This document shows, piece after piece, positions 36,356 to 45,654 of a DNA stretch of 64,000 nt (within the stretch, counting starts at the first letter, position 1; each line of letters starts with the position of its first letter). A model generated the notes under the pieces. It did no database searches. It saw nothing but the letters and a program-made list of their open reading frames with translations, and was not told where the DNA came from. Position numbers and translations under genes: made by a program. This DNA is from DASQLQ01 sp035629935 (GTDB lineage Bacteria > Actinomycetota > CADDZG01 > WHSQ01): positions 1 through 64,000 of the forward strand of contig DASQLQ010000048.1 in the NCBI GenBank assembly GCA_035629935.1, in the 5' to 3' direction.

Positions 36356-37486
36356 TCAGGACAAATCGGCTTCCTCTTCAGTTGCGTCGCCCTTCCACTC
36401 ACCCGAGTAACCGGCAAGAACCGCGGGGATCAAAAGCAGAGGGATCGCTAGGACCCTGAAGAGCTCCTTGGGATAGAGAAGCTGCCACCACGATAAGGCA
36501 GACACGATCGCGACGAATCCAAGAAAGATCATGTCGATGGGAGTTCGCGCCCGGAACGCCCGCACCGCAGCGAAAACGATCGCCAAGGCCACGACCAGGA
36601 CCAAGCAGAGACTGAGGATCCCGATCTGGTTCTGATCGAAACCCGCGCTCGAAAGCACGGCGGCTCGAAACATCGTGTCCAAGTAGCCGATGCCTGGTGA
36701 GTCCACCAGCCAGGGTTGAGCGAAGGGCCATTCCCCAAAGACTCCGTACAGATACACCCACCAGATCCCTAGCGGGAGGAGCGTCGACCCCAGCAAGAGG
36801 ACGTCGGCTCTACGCGTCGACCATGCCCGGTCTCCTCGAGTCAGCTCCCAGATCAGAAGCCCGATGGGTACGGCGATGAATAGCTCTTTCACTAGACAGA
36901 GGAGCGCTAGCAAAGCTGCGGCGACCACGTGACGGCGGTGGAACCACGCGAGAAGCCCCAGTGCCATCAACGCCGCGCTGAAGGGCTCACTGGTATCGAG
37001 CGTGGTCCCGATAAGTATTCCTGGATTCAACGCGATCGCCATCCCGGACAGGGCGGGCCAGTCGAACAACACGGCGAGTCGGCTAACGGCATATCCGGCT
37101 ATCGCCAAACTGATCAGATTGAGACCAACGAGGGTAAGCGGAAGGGCCGACGCTCGGCCAAAAGTGAAGAACCCAGACACCCACGCATAGCCTGCCCGCC
37201 CATACCGATAAGCGGGGTAATCGATCAGGTCATGATGTGTTCCGCTCGCAATTGGATCGATGGCGATCGTGTACGCATAGACGCCGTCATAATGCCCTTC
37301 TGGAAGTAAGACGAAGTCCTCGTCGAAACCGCGTGCCACCGCTGCCATCGGTTCCAAGGGATCCATCCGAACCAAGGCAGAAACGTTGCCACCATGGATG
37401 GAAATGACGAACATCACGGCAACTATTCCAGCGGTAAATGCCACGATGCCGCATAGGAGCGCTACATAGAAGTTGTCTTTCTTCAT
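36356..37486 (-). CDS. Polytopic membrane protein, GT-C glycosyltransferase-like
   Basis: A 376-residue protein with about nine membrane helices. The first outer loop carries GHYDGVYAYTIAIDP and DYPAYRYGRAGYAW, a pattern seen in GT-C type mannosyltransferase-like proteins that build cell-surface glycans (YDG and PAYR segments). The start at 37486 has GGAG seven bases upstream on the minus strand. It lies on the opposite strand between pup and prcB, and its base composition is visibly lower in GC than its neighbours (about 50 percent in several lines against 60-65). This suggests an inserted gene. Substrate unknown. Confidence 0.75.
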   Translation of the reverse strand: MKKDNFYVALLCGIVAFTAGIVAVMFVISIHGGNVSALVRMDPLEPMAAVARGFDEDFVLLPEGHYDGVYAYTIAIDPIASGTHHDLIDYPAYRYGRAGYAWVSGFFTFGRASALPLTLVGLNLISLAIAGYAVSRLAVLFDWPALSGMAIALNPGILIGTTLDTSEPFSAALMALGLLAWFHRRHVVAAALLALLCLVKELFIAVPIGLLIWELTRGDRAWSTRRADVLLLGSTLLPLGIWWVYLYGVFGEWPFAQPWLVDSPGIGYLDTMFRAAVLSSAGFDQNQIGILSLCLVLVVALAIVFAAVRAFRARTPIDMIFLGFVAIVSALSWWQLLYPKELFRVLAIPLLLIPAVLAGYSGEWKGDATEEEADLS

Positions 37487-37516
37487 ATGGTCTCCAGCAT
37501 AGGAGAAGGGAATTCC

Positions 37517-38437
37517 TTGTCTGATAAAGGCAGCGACGAGCCGGTGCGCGACCCAACCACCATCGACTATCTTCGTCACGTGGATCAGACCGATAGCAAC
37601 CCTGCCAAGGATTTCTTGCGCCTTCCCGTGCACGGACCGGGATCGTCGTTCTCAGAGCTCCTCAAAGCCCACGCTCAACCTCGAGATCCCCTCGTCACCA
37701 CTAGGTTGGAAGTGCCCGAAGGCACGACCGTCCTTGCTCTGCGATACGCGGACGGAGTCATCGTGGCCGGCGATCGAAGAGCGACGGAAGGTTTCCAGAT
37801 AGCGCATCGTTCGATCGAGAAGGTGTTCGCCGCGGATGACATGTCCGCAGTGGCGATCGCGGGGGCCGCTGGACCGGCCGTCGAGATGGTCCGTCTGTTC
37901 CAAACAGAGCTCGAGCACTACGAGAAGGTCGAGGGGGAGAGACTGACCCTCGAGGGCAAAGCCAACAAACTCAGCCAGATGATCCGTGCCAACCTGCCCG
38001 CAGCGATGCAGGGCCTGGTCGTCATCCCGTTGTTCGCCGGTTACGACGAGAGCCGGGCGGAGGGTCGGATCTTCAAATACGACGTCACCGGCGGTCGTTA
38101 CGAGGAAGACGACTATCACGCGACGGGCTCGGGTGGGAAAGACGCCCGCTCGAGTCTGAAGAAGCGTTTCCGGCACGGCCTCGGCCGTGAGGAAGCGGTG
38201 ACTATCGCTATCGAAGCACTCTTCGACGCGGCAGACGAGGACGTGGGCACCGGGGGACCCGACCTCATGCGGGGTATCTATCCGACGGTGGCGGCCATAT
38301 CGTCCGAAGGCATGGTCGAGCTGCCCGAGGAGACCATCAGGCTGTCGTTCGAAAGGCTCATGGCAGCGAGGTCTGACGAGATGACTACATCGGCCACGCA
38401 TCCCGTTGATGTCCGGCGGCCGCGCGAGGAGGAATAG
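37517..38437 (+). CDS. prcB: 20S proteasome beta subunit
   Basis: Catalytic subunit of the actinobacterial proteasome. A 69-residue propeptide ends in VPEG, and the mature N-terminus TTVLALRYADGV supplies the nucleophile Thr70. Mature Asp17 (AGDRR) and Lys33 (IEKVF) are in the expected positions. TTG 37517 is chosen because AGGAGAAGGG (37501-37510) lies six bases before it; an in-frame ATG at 37487 abuts the divergent membrane gene and has no ribosome site. Followed directly by prcA with shared bases. Confidence 0.95.
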   Translation: MSDKGSDEPVRDPTTIDYLRHVDQTDSNPAKDFLRLPVHGPGSSFSELLKAHAQPRDPLVTTRLEVPEGTTVLALRYADGVIVAGDRRATEGFQIAHRSIEKVFAADDMSAVAIAGAAGPAVEMVRLFQTELEHYEKVEGERLTLEGKANKLSQMIRANLPAAMQGLVVIPLFAGYDESRAEGRIFKYDVTGGRYEEDDYHATGSGGKDARSSLKKRFRHGLGREEAVTIAIEALFDAADEDVGTGGPDLMRGIYPTVAAISSEGMVELPEETIRLSFERLMAARSDEMTTSATHPVDVRRPREEE

Positions 38438-39120
38438 TGCCGGTTCCTTACTACGTCTCGCCCGAGCAGCTGATGCGCGACAAGGCCGACTACGCGCGCA
38501 AAGGCATCGCTCGCGGCAAGTCCGTGATCGTGCTCGAGTACACCGATGGGATCCTGTTCATAGCGGAGAATCCTTCCGCGACGTTGCACAAGATCTCCGA
38601 GATCTACGACCGCATCGCTTTCGCCGGCGTTGGGAAGTTCAACGAGTTCGAGCAGTTGCGCATCGGCGGCATCCGGTTGAGCGACCTCAAGGGATATTCG
38701 TATTCGCGTGAGGATGTAACGGCGAAGGCACTGGCGAACGCCTATTCGCAGACCTTGGGGAACATCTTCACGGCCGAGCTGAAGCCGTACGAGTGCGAGA
38801 TCCTCGTCGCTTCCGTGGGCAATACGACGGACGAGAACGAGCTGTTCCACATCCTCTACGACGGTTCCGTGACGGATAGGCAGGAATGGGTCGCGATGGG
38901 CGGTCAGGCGGAGGCCCTCGGCGCCTACCTGAAGGAGCAGTATCCGGATTCGACGCCGGATCTGAAGAACGCCCTGATGGTGGGCGGGAGCGCTCTGGGC
39001 TCGGTCGGGGAGGCTTCTTCCCCCTCGGTCGAACAGCTCGAGATCGCCGTTCTGGATAGAACGCGACCGCGCCGCAAGTTCCGTCGTCTAACGGATGACG
39101 AGGTCAAAAAGCTCCTCTGA
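38437..39120 (+). CDS. prcA: 20S proteasome alpha subunit
   Basis: Forms the outer gated rings. N-terminal YYVSPEQLMRDKADYARKGIARG (the H0 helix region), then VIVLEYTDGILFIAENPS and the conserved IYDRIAFAGVGKFNEFE. No catalytic Thr. Length 227. It starts at GTG 38437, using the last base of the prcB stop, so the two subunits are coupled. Confidence 0.95.
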   Translation: MPVPYYVSPEQLMRDKADYARKGIARGKSVIVLEYTDGILFIAENPSATLHKISEIYDRIAFAGVGKFNEFEQLRIGGIRLSDLKGYSYSREDVTAKALANAYSQTLGNIFTAELKPYECEILVASVGNTTDENELFHILYDGSVTDRQEWVAMGGQAEALGAYLKEQYPDSTPDLKNALMVGGSALGSVGEASSPSVEQLEIAVLDRTRPRRKFRRLTDDEVKKLL

Positions 39121-39136
39121 AGCGTCTCCCCGGTTC

Positions 39137-39142
39137 TATCCT
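39137..39142 (+). promoter_or_regulatory. Leaderless -10 element for pafA
   Basis: TATCCT, six bases (TGACGG), then GTG 39149, in the 28-base gap after prcA. Confidence 0.55.
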
Positions 39143-39148
39143 TGACGG

Positions 39149-40501
39149 GTGGAGAGACGGATCTTCGGCACCGAGAACGAATACGGCGTCACCTGCACGT
39201 TCAGGGGCCAGCGCCGGCTCAGTCCCGACGAGGTGGCTCGTTACCTGTTCCGCCGAGTCGTCTCGTGGGGCCGATCCTCGAACGTGTTCCTCGAGAACGG
39301 TGCACGTCTCTACCTCGATGTTGGATCGCACCCCGAATACGCGACCCCCGAATGCGACACGGTCTACGACCTGGTGGTTCACGACAAGGCGGGGGAACGG
39401 ATCCTCGAGGGCCTGCTGAAGGCAGCCGAGGCACGTCTCCGCGAAGAAGGCATCTCCGGCGACATCTATCTCTTCAAGAACAACACCGACTCCGCCGGTA
39501 ACTCGTACGGAAGTCACGAGAACTATCTCGTATCGCGTTACGGTGAGTTCGGCCGCTTGGCGGAAGTCATGATCCCGTTCTTCGTCACGCGACAGATCTT
39601 CTCGGGGGCCGGGAAGGTTCTTCAAACCGCCCGCGGGGCCCTCTTCTGTATCAGTCAACGAGCGGAGCACATCTGGGAAGGCGTCTCGTCGGCGACGACG
39701 CGGTCGCGCCCCATCATCAACACCCGTGACGAACCGCATGCGGATGCCGAGAAGTACCGGCGCCTCCACGTGATCGTCGGGGACTCCAACATGAACGAGT
39801 GGGCGTCGTACCTGAAGGTAGGTAGCACCGCTCTTCTCCTGCGGATGCTCGAGGAAGGGGTTCAGGTCCGTGACATGACATTAGAGAACCCGATCAGGGC
39901 GATCCGCGAGATCTCGCACGACACGACGTGCAAGCGGAAGGTTCGATTGGCCAATGGGCGAGAGGCCTCGGCCCTGGATATGCAGAAGGAGTACCTCGAG
40001 AAGGCGCTTCGCTGGGTCGACCAGCGTGACGACCTGGTGTTGAAGGACATCGCAGGGATGTGGGAGCACGCGCTCACCTGCTTGGAATCCGACCAGGACA
40101 GACTAGAACGTCAGGTCGACTGGATCGCCAAGCGCAAGATCATCGAGAGCTACCGCTCGCGCCACAACATCTCCCTGGCGCACCCACGGATCGCGCACAT
40201 GGATCTCGCCTACCACGATGTCAATCGCAAGCGCGGCATCTATTACCGGATGGAGGCCCGGGGGATGGCCGAACGGATGTGTGATGAGTTGGATATCGAG
40301 CGAGCCACTCAAGAACCGCCGCAGAGCACTCGGGCGAAACTACGCGGCGAGTTCATCCGGGCAGCCAAACGCAAACGCCGCGACTTCACCGTCGATTGGG
40401 TGCATCTGAAGTTGAACGACCAGGCTCAGCGCACGGTGTTGTGCAAGGACCCGTTCAGGTCGGTGGACGAGCGCGTCGCCAAGCTGATCGCTTCACTGTA
40501 G
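39149..40501 (+). CDS. pafA: Pup ligase PafA
   Basis: Attaches the C-terminal Glu of Pup to substrate lysines using ATP. Same fold as Dop: [15 protein letters not shown] with the metal Glu, [32 protein letters not shown] and [19 protein letters not shown], plus the C-terminal domain ending in CKDPF and DERVAKLI. It lacks the Dop loop. Length 450 is normal. GTG start fits the leaderless promoter. Confidence 0.97.
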   Translation: MERRIFGTENEYGVTCTFRGQRRLSPDEVARYLFRRVVSWGRSSNVFLENGARLYLDVGSHPEYATPECDTVYDLVVHDKAGERILEGLLKAAEARLREEGISGDIYLFKNNTDSAGNSYGSHENYLVSRYGEFGRLAEVMIPFFVTRQIFSGAGKVLQTARGALFCISQRAEHIWEGVSSATTRSRPIINTRDEPHADAEKYRRLHVIVGDSNMNEWASYLKVGSTALLLRMLEEGVQVRDMTLENPIRAIREISHDTTCKRKVRLANGREASALDMQKEYLEKALRWVDQRDDLVLKDIAGMWEHALTCLESDQDRLERQVDWIAKRKIIESYRSRHNISLAHPRIAHMDLAYHDVNRKRGIYYRMEARGMAERMCDELDIERATQEPPQSTRAKLRGEFIRAAKRKRRDFTVDWVHLKLNDQAQRTVLCKDPFRSVDERVAKLIASL

Positions 40502-40508
40502 TGATCTG

Positions 40509-41591
40509 ATGGCGGCGTTCCGCGAGGGCAAGGTCGTCGAGTTGCTCACAGGTGACGCCCGCGCTCTCAGGCTGCGCGTTGCACTCGGCACACAAGAGAT
40601 CGGTTGCGTCGCTTTCCCGTCGATGGTCGGAGAGTTGCACGTGGGGGACCGCGTCGTCGTCAACACCACGGGCCTGGAGCTCGAGCTCGGGACTGGCGGC
40701 GACGGGTTCGTTCTGTGGAACCTCGACGGGGGAGACGTGGAGCCCGGTGAGGGGCACATCGTGAAACTCCGGTACACGCCCTGGCAGACGGAGGTTCTGG
40801 CCGCCGAGGCACAAGAGAGCGAGCACCATCATCTGTTGCGGGACGTCGATTCGATCGACGGGCTCCCGGTGGTGGCCTGCGGTCTGCACTCGCAGGTTGC
40901 CGGGGTCGCAGCGGGTATCAAGGCGGCAGAACCCGGCGCGCGCGTCGCCTATCTGATGAGCGACGGAGGCTCGCTACCGATCGCGTGGAGTAGGACGATC
41001 GCGCGATTGAAGGAGGCAGGTCTCGTCGATGTCACCTGTACCTACGGACACGCGTTCGGCGGCGATATCGAAGCGGTCAACCTGTTCAGCGGGTTGGCGG
41101 CACTCGCAACCGTAGCGAGGCCCACGTGTGTGATCGCGGCGATGGGCCCGGGGGGAGTGGGCACCGGCACTCGCCTGGGCTTCTCCGGCATCGAGCAGAG
41201 CCAAGTGCTGGATGCGACCGGTGCCCTTGGGGGCCGCGGGGTTGCCTGCCTCAGGGTCTCCTTCTCCGATGCGCGGGAGCGACACCAGGGGATCAGCCAC
41301 CACTCATTGACGGCTCTGAGGCTCGCCGCCCGCCCGGCGACCATCGTGATCCCGGATCTGCCCGACGAGGACCGGCGGGACCTGTTGGTGGAGCAATTGG
41401 GCGGCGTGGTCAACGCGGGACTGCATGAAGTCGTGACGGCAGATGGTTCATCGGGGCTCGATCTCTTGCGACGTACGGGGATCGAGGTGGATTCGATGGG
41501 ACGCTCCCTAGACGAGTCGACCGAACCATTCCTCGCCGCCGCGGCCGCAGGAGCGGTTGCTGCAGGGACGGCGCGGCCCCCCCAAGGGTGA
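40509..41591 (+). CDS. DUF3866 family protein
   Basis: A 360-residue protein matching the actinobacterial DUF3866 family: a small N-terminal beta domain (GDRVVVNTTGLELELG), VKLRYTPWQTEVLAAEAQES, and a Rossmann-like part with VVACGLHSQVAG and CVIAAMGPGGVGTGTRLGFSG. The function is not known to me. It sits between pafA and pafB, seven bases after pafA, which hints at co-expression with the pupylation genes. No clear ribosome site. Confidence 0.85.
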   Translation: MAAFREGKVVELLTGDARALRLRVALGTQEIGCVAFPSMVGELHVGDRVVVNTTGLELELGTGGDGFVLWNLDGGDVEPGEGHIVKLRYTPWQTEVLAAEAQESEHHHLLRDVDSIDGLPVVACGLHSQVAGVAAGIKAAEPGARVAYLMSDGGSLPIAWSRTIARLKEAGLVDVTCTYGHAFGGDIEAVNLFSGLAALATVARPTCVIAAMGPGGVGTGTRLGFSGIEQSQVLDATGALGGRGVACLRVSFSDARERHQGISHHSLTALRLAARPATIVIPDLPDEDRRDLLVEQLGGVVNAGLHEVVTADGSSGLDLLRRTGIEVDSMGRSLDESTEPFLAAAAAGAVAAGTARPPQG

Positions 41592-41642
41592 CGGGGATCA
41601 CAGCGTTGCCGGTCCGGTGCACGTTGGCTGGGACCGATGACC

Positions 41643-41648
41643 TACCCT
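41643..41648 (+). promoter_or_regulatory. Leaderless -10 element for pafB
   Basis: TACCCT, six bases (CGTGCG), then ATG 41655. An in-frame ATG at 41637 lies upstream of this hexamer and would be outside such a transcript, so the site decides the start. Confidence 0.5.
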
Positions 41649-41654
41649 CGTGCG

Positions 41655-42611
41655 ATGCGGAGGATCGAGCGCTTGATCAATCTCATCGCGGCGCTGTTGG
41701 AGACCGCACAGCCCCTCACCAGCAGCCAGATCCGCGAGCGCATCGCCGGATACGACCAGGAGTCCCAAGATGCGTTCAGGCGGGCTTTCGAGCGGGATAA
41801 GGAATCCCTCCGGGCGATAGGGATACCACTCGAGCTGCGCGAGATGGGCCCCTACGGTGACGAGCCCGAGGGCTACATCATCCCCAAGGAGAAGTACTAC
41901 CTCCCGGAGCTGGACCTCGAGCCGCAGGAGCTCGCGGCTCTCCGGATAGCCGCCGGCGCGGTGCTGGGGGCAGGCGCCCAGGCGACCAGCGGTTTGATGA
42001 AGCTCTCCTTGGATCTCCCCGGCGAGAACTGGGATTCCCCTCGTGTCGTGTGGGGGACCGACCTTGCGGCGGAGCAGCCCCTGCTCGGCCCCCTTTACGC
42101 CTCCGTGACCGAACGCAAGCCGGTGAAGTTCGACTATTCACGCGCCGACGGACCGACCGCCATGCGCAGTGTGGAGCCTTATGGACTGGTCCACAGGCGA
42201 GGCAACTGGTACGTCGTGGGCCGGGACCGGGACAAGGATGCGGTGCGCGCGTTCAAGGTGTCTCGCATCGGCGGACGGTTGGAGTCGCTGGATGGGACGT
42301 ATCCGGTCCCCGATGACTTCGACCCCGCATCCCATGTGACCCTCGAGGGATGGGAGATCGGCGGCGAGGCTTCTGCGGCCACCGTGCGTTTCTCTCCGGA
42401 GCTGCGCTGGTGGGCGGAACAGAACCTCAAGCACGCGTCCGTCGAGGGGCCAGATGGAAGCCTGGATGTCGAACTGCCCGTGTCGAACCCTGATGCGCTG
42501 ATCTCATGGGTGATCGGATTCTCCGGGAAGGTCGAGATCGTCGCACCTCCCGAGGCGCGCTCCCGCCTACGTGCCCATCTCGAGGCCGGCCGGGAGGCAC
42601 TGGGTGTCTGA
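41655..42611 (+). CDS. pafB: WYL-domain transcriptional regulator PafB
   Basis: A 318-residue regulator that with PafC activates the mycobacterial DNA-damage response independent of RecA/LexA. N-terminal winged helix (MRRIERLINLIAALLETAQ, TSSQIRERI), WYL domain (VEPYGLVHRRGNWYVVGRDRDKDAVRAFKVSRI) and a WCX C-terminal domain. Start ATG 41655 chosen from the leaderless promoter and because PafB proteins begin with this helix. Tail overlaps pafC by eight bases. Confidence 0.93.
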   Translation: MRRIERLINLIAALLETAQPLTSSQIRERIAGYDQESQDAFRRAFERDKESLRAIGIPLELREMGPYGDEPEGYIIPKEKYYLPELDLEPQELAALRIAAGAVLGAGAQATSGLMKLSLDLPGENWDSPRVVWGTDLAAEQPLLGPLYASVTERKPVKFDYSRADGPTAMRSVEPYGLVHRRGNWYVVGRDRDKDAVRAFKVSRIGGRLESLDGTYPVPDDFDPASHVTLEGWEIGGEASAATVRFSPELRWWAEQNLKHASVEGPDGSLDVELPVSNPDALISWVIGFSGKVEIVAPPEARSRLRAHLEAGREALGV

Positions 42612-43587
42612 CAAAACACAGTCTGACTCAACACAGGGGAGACTCGGCCGGCGACTGGGACGGATCCTGCTGCTTCTTCCGTATGCGATCCAGCATCCCG
42701 GCGTGACGGTCGCAGAGTTGGCTCGGAAGTTCGATGTCGACAAGCGAGATCTCCTCGACGATCTGCAACTCGTGTTCATGTGCGGACTTCCCGGATACGG
42801 GCCCGGCGACCTCATCGATGTCGACCTCGATGAGGATCGTGTTTACGTGCGCATGGCCGACTACTTCGCGGCCCCCCTGCGCCTCTCGCCCGCCGAGGCC
42901 CTCGCTCTTTATGCCGGTGCAGCCACCTTGGCCGAGCTCCCCGGCATGGAGGAAGCGGACGCGCTCAAGAGTGCACTTGGGAAACTTCGCCGCGCCTTGG
43001 GCTCCGCCACGGACGGGGACGCATCGACGATCTCCGTCGCGCTCGAGCCCGCTATCGAAGAGATCATGTTGTCGGTTCGGAGCGCGATCACCGATCGCAA
43101 GCAGATCGCCCTCGAATACTTCTCGGCATCGCGCGGGGGTCTTAGCGAACGCACCGTCGAACCGTGGGGCCTGATCGCCGCCCTGGGGCGTTGGTACCTG
43201 GTCGGCTTCGATCACCTCAGTGGTGAGGAGCGCATGTTCAGGCTCGACCGCATGAAGTCAGCGGGCGTGCTGGACGAGCCTGCCGAGATCCCAGAGTCAT
43301 TCGATCCCGAGGCTTATCGCGGGGCATGGCATCCAACGGAGGGCGAGCCCACCATCTCTTTCGAGATTTCGGCGAACGCGGCTCGCTGGTTCGGCGACTA
43401 CTACCCGGTCACCAGAGCAACGGAGCTCGACAGCGGGTGGACCGAGATCGAGATGGTCGCGGGCTCTTCACACTGGGCGGCCACGCTCGTACTGCAGCTC
43501 GGTGGCGAGGTCAGGAACGTGCGACCGCCGGAGATCGTGGAACGGGTTCGAGTGCTGGGGGACGAGCTAGCTCGACGACACGGCTGA
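42604..43587 (+). CDS. pafC: WYL-domain transcriptional regulator PafC
   Basis: Partner of PafB. A 327-residue protein with the same layout: helix-turn-helix (GRILLLLPYAIQHPGVTVAELARKF), WYL domain (VEPWGLIAALGRWYLVGFD) and WCX end. Start GTG 42604 has GGGAGG nine bases upstream at 42592-42597. It converges on the sensor kinase gene, and the two coding ends overlap by 21 bases. Confidence 0.92.
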   Translation: MSDKTQSDSTQGRLGRRLGRILLLLPYAIQHPGVTVAELARKFDVDKRDLLDDLQLVFMCGLPGYGPGDLIDVDLDEDRVYVRMADYFAAPLRLSPAEALALYAGAATLAELPGMEEADALKSALGKLRRALGSATDGDASTISVALEPAIEEIMLSVRSAITDRKQIALEYFSASRGGLSERTVEPWGLIAALGRWYLVGFDHLSGEERMFRLDRMKSAGVLDEPAEIPESFDPEAYRGAWHPTEGEPTISFEISANAARWFGDYYPVTRATELDSGWTEIEMVAGSSHWAATLVLQLGGEVRNVRPPEIVERVRVLGDELARRHG

Positions 43588-45654
43588 GCCGGTCGAGAAC
43601 GGATCTTCGTTGTGGGCCACCGCCTGTCCGCGGATGTGAACTACCTCTCCGGCGGCAGGACGTTTGGGGATGGTGAACGAGAACGTCGACCCCTTGCCCC
43701 AGGTCGACTCGACCCAGATGCGGCCGGCGTGCATGCGGACCAGCTGTGCACACAGATAGAGGCCGACTCCGGTACCGCCATGCTCGCGAGTGGAGGAGGC
43801 GTCTATCTGACGGAACCGCTCGAAGATTCCGGGTATGTCGCTCGACACGATGCCGACGCCCCTGTCCACGATGTCGATCCGCAACTCCTCACCGTCCTCC
43901 GACGCCCGAACGATCACGGGGTCGGGGCCGGACGAGTACTTGAGTGCGTTCTCGATCAGGTGACGCAGCACGAGGGCCATCTTCGTCTCGTCGCATGGCC
44001 ACATCAACGGTCGGGGGATCTCGAGGATCGCCTCGCGCTCCTGTTGAAGGCCGATCAGGTCCTCGGTGACGTCCTGGATGAGTGTGGGGATCTCGACCTG
44101 CTCGATACGCAGGCTCGCTTCCCGGGTCTCGATCTGCGAGACGTAGAGAAGGTCCTCGATCAGCCTTTCGAGAAGTCCAGCGCGGGCGTCGATCGTCCGT
44201 AGTGCCTCCTGCACGTCATCGGCGGAAGCCTTGGCCCCTTTCCGCAGGAAGGTTCGAGCGAACCCTTTGATGATCGTGAGTGGAGTGCGTAGCTCGTGGC
44301 CAATCATGGCGACGAAGTCGCGCTGCTTCTGGGCCATCTCGCGCTCGGCCGACACGTCGTCGAGCATGAGGATGCGTCCCATCGGGACCCCCGGTAGATG
44401 GACGCTCGATATGCGGGCCTTGTAGGTGCGGGGTGGGGAACCTGCATCCACCTCGGCCTGCAACGCGCCCCCGCTGGTCAGCAGACTCTCGACCCGCTCG
44501 TGACCAAGGGCGCCTTGGACGGGATTTCCGGCAGTGAACGTGGCGGAGATCCCGAAAAGGTGCTCGGCCGCGGCGTTGATCGCTATTACGCGGTCCCGTG
44601 CGTCGATCAGCACGATCGGGTTCGGAACGCCGTGGATGATCGCCGACATCTCCGATTCCTTCTTGCGAACCTCGGCGTGAAGCTCTGCGGCTCCCAGGGC
44701 CGTGTTGCACTGTTGCCCGAAAGCGCGGAGGAGGTGCTTGCGATCGCCGGCGACCTCGAGGTCGGCCCGGGCTACGAGGACCCCGCCGGTTCCCTGTGAC
44801 GTCCGGAGCCCGAGGGCAACGTACGACGTTGAATCCCATTCGAGGAACGCGATGTCGCCGCTCTCGACCACGTCTTTTATCTCGGCGACCTCGAGGGCGT
44901 CACGGATGGCCTTCTTATCGACCCCTCTGAACACACCGCAGGCGATGCCGCCCGATTCAGCGTCGAACAGACAGGCGAAGCCGTCGTTCGACCCTGCCAA
45001 GCGCGAAGCGCCATCCAATGCGTGTTGCAGCAGGGCGTCGAGGTCGAGCGTGCCGACCAGGCCCCGGCTCGATTCGACCAATGCCATCAGGTCCGAGGAA
45101 CGGTGCTCGGCTTGCTCGTGAAGTCTCGTTCGATAGATGAGGCCGGCCGCCTGATCCGCGAACATCTGGGCCAGTCGAAGGTCTTCCTCGGTGAAGTCGG
45201 GGGAACCTGCGGACATCGCCAGGCTGAGCACTCCGATCGATCGCCCCTGAACCCTCAGGGGAACCACGATGCTGGATGAGATCGGCCGGTGCTTGGGGAC
45301 GAAGTTGATGAACGAATCCGACTCGACCTGGCCCAGAAGGAGAGGGCGTCCGGTAGCCAGGACGCGACCGGCGACGCTCTCGCCGACCTTGATCGAATGC
45401 CCCACCGGCACCTCGGACGGCAACCCGAATGAGGCTGCGAGGACCAACGTGAGACCGTCGTCTTCGAGGAGCATGATCGATCCGTGTTGGGCGCTCAGGA
45501 GCTCGATCGCAGCGGTGACCATCCTCTGCACGGCGTCGGGCAGGGCGGAGGAGGACGAGGCGATCTCGCTGACCGTCAGGGCGGCCTCGAGCCCGGCCTT
45601 CCACCTCTCGGGGTCCTGGGGGAGCTCCTTACGAACGCGAGCAAATAACGCCAT
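43567..45654 (-). CDS. Soluble sensor histidine kinase (GAF-GAF-PAS)
   Basis: A 695-residue kinase without membrane segments. GAF domain at residues 40-170 (SIMLLEDDGLTLVLAASFGLP ... IVVPLRVQGRSIGVLSL), a second GAF-like domain at 190-325, PAS at 335-430 (MSAIIHGVPNPIVLIDARDRVI), HisKA with His453 in MIGHELRTPLT, and a HATPase with HLIENALKYSS, DRGVGI and GGTGVGL. No response regulator is adjacent, so it is an orphan kinase, probably sensing a soluble or cytoplasmic cue. Weak ribosome site GGAAAA. Confidence 0.93.
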   Translation of the reverse strand: MALFARVRKELPQDPERWKAGLEAALTVSEIASSSSALPDAVQRMVTAAIELLSAQHGSIMLLEDDGLTLVLAASFGLPSEVPVGHSIKVGESVAGRVLATGRPLLLGQVESDSFINFVPKHRPISSSIVVPLRVQGRSIGVLSLAMSAGSPDFTEEDLRLAQMFADQAAGLIYRTRLHEQAEHRSSDLMALVESSRGLVGTLDLDALLQHALDGASRLAGSNDGFACLFDAESGGIACGVFRGVDKKAIRDALEVAEIKDVVESGDIAFLEWDSTSYVALGLRTSQGTGGVLVARADLEVAGDRKHLLRAFGQQCNTALGAAELHAEVRKKESEMSAIIHGVPNPIVLIDARDRVIAINAAAEHLFGISATFTAGNPVQGALGHERVESLLTSGGALQAEVDAGSPPRTYKARISSVHLPGVPMGRILMLDDVSAEREMAQKQRDFVAMIGHELRTPLTIIKGFARTFLRKGAKASADDVQEALRTIDARAGLLERLIEDLLYVSQIETREASLRIEQVEIPTLIQDVTEDLIGLQQEREAILEIPRPLMWPCDETKMALVLRHLIENALKYSSGPDPVIVRASEDGEELRIDIVDRGVGIVSSDIPGIFERFRQIDASSTREHGGTGVGLYLCAQLVRMHAGRIWVESTWGKGSTFSFTIPKRPAAGEVVHIRGQAVAHNEDPFSTGSAVSSS

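Noticed and set aside
37487..37516. ATG 37487 as the prcB start
   Set aside because: It has no ribosome site and abuts the divergent gene; TTG 37517 has AGGAGAAGGG at ideal distance.
40497..40508. Leaderless promoter for the DUF3866 gene
   Set aside because: The hexamer six bases before ATG 40509 is TGTAGT, which does not fit TAnnnT, so it was left out of the list.
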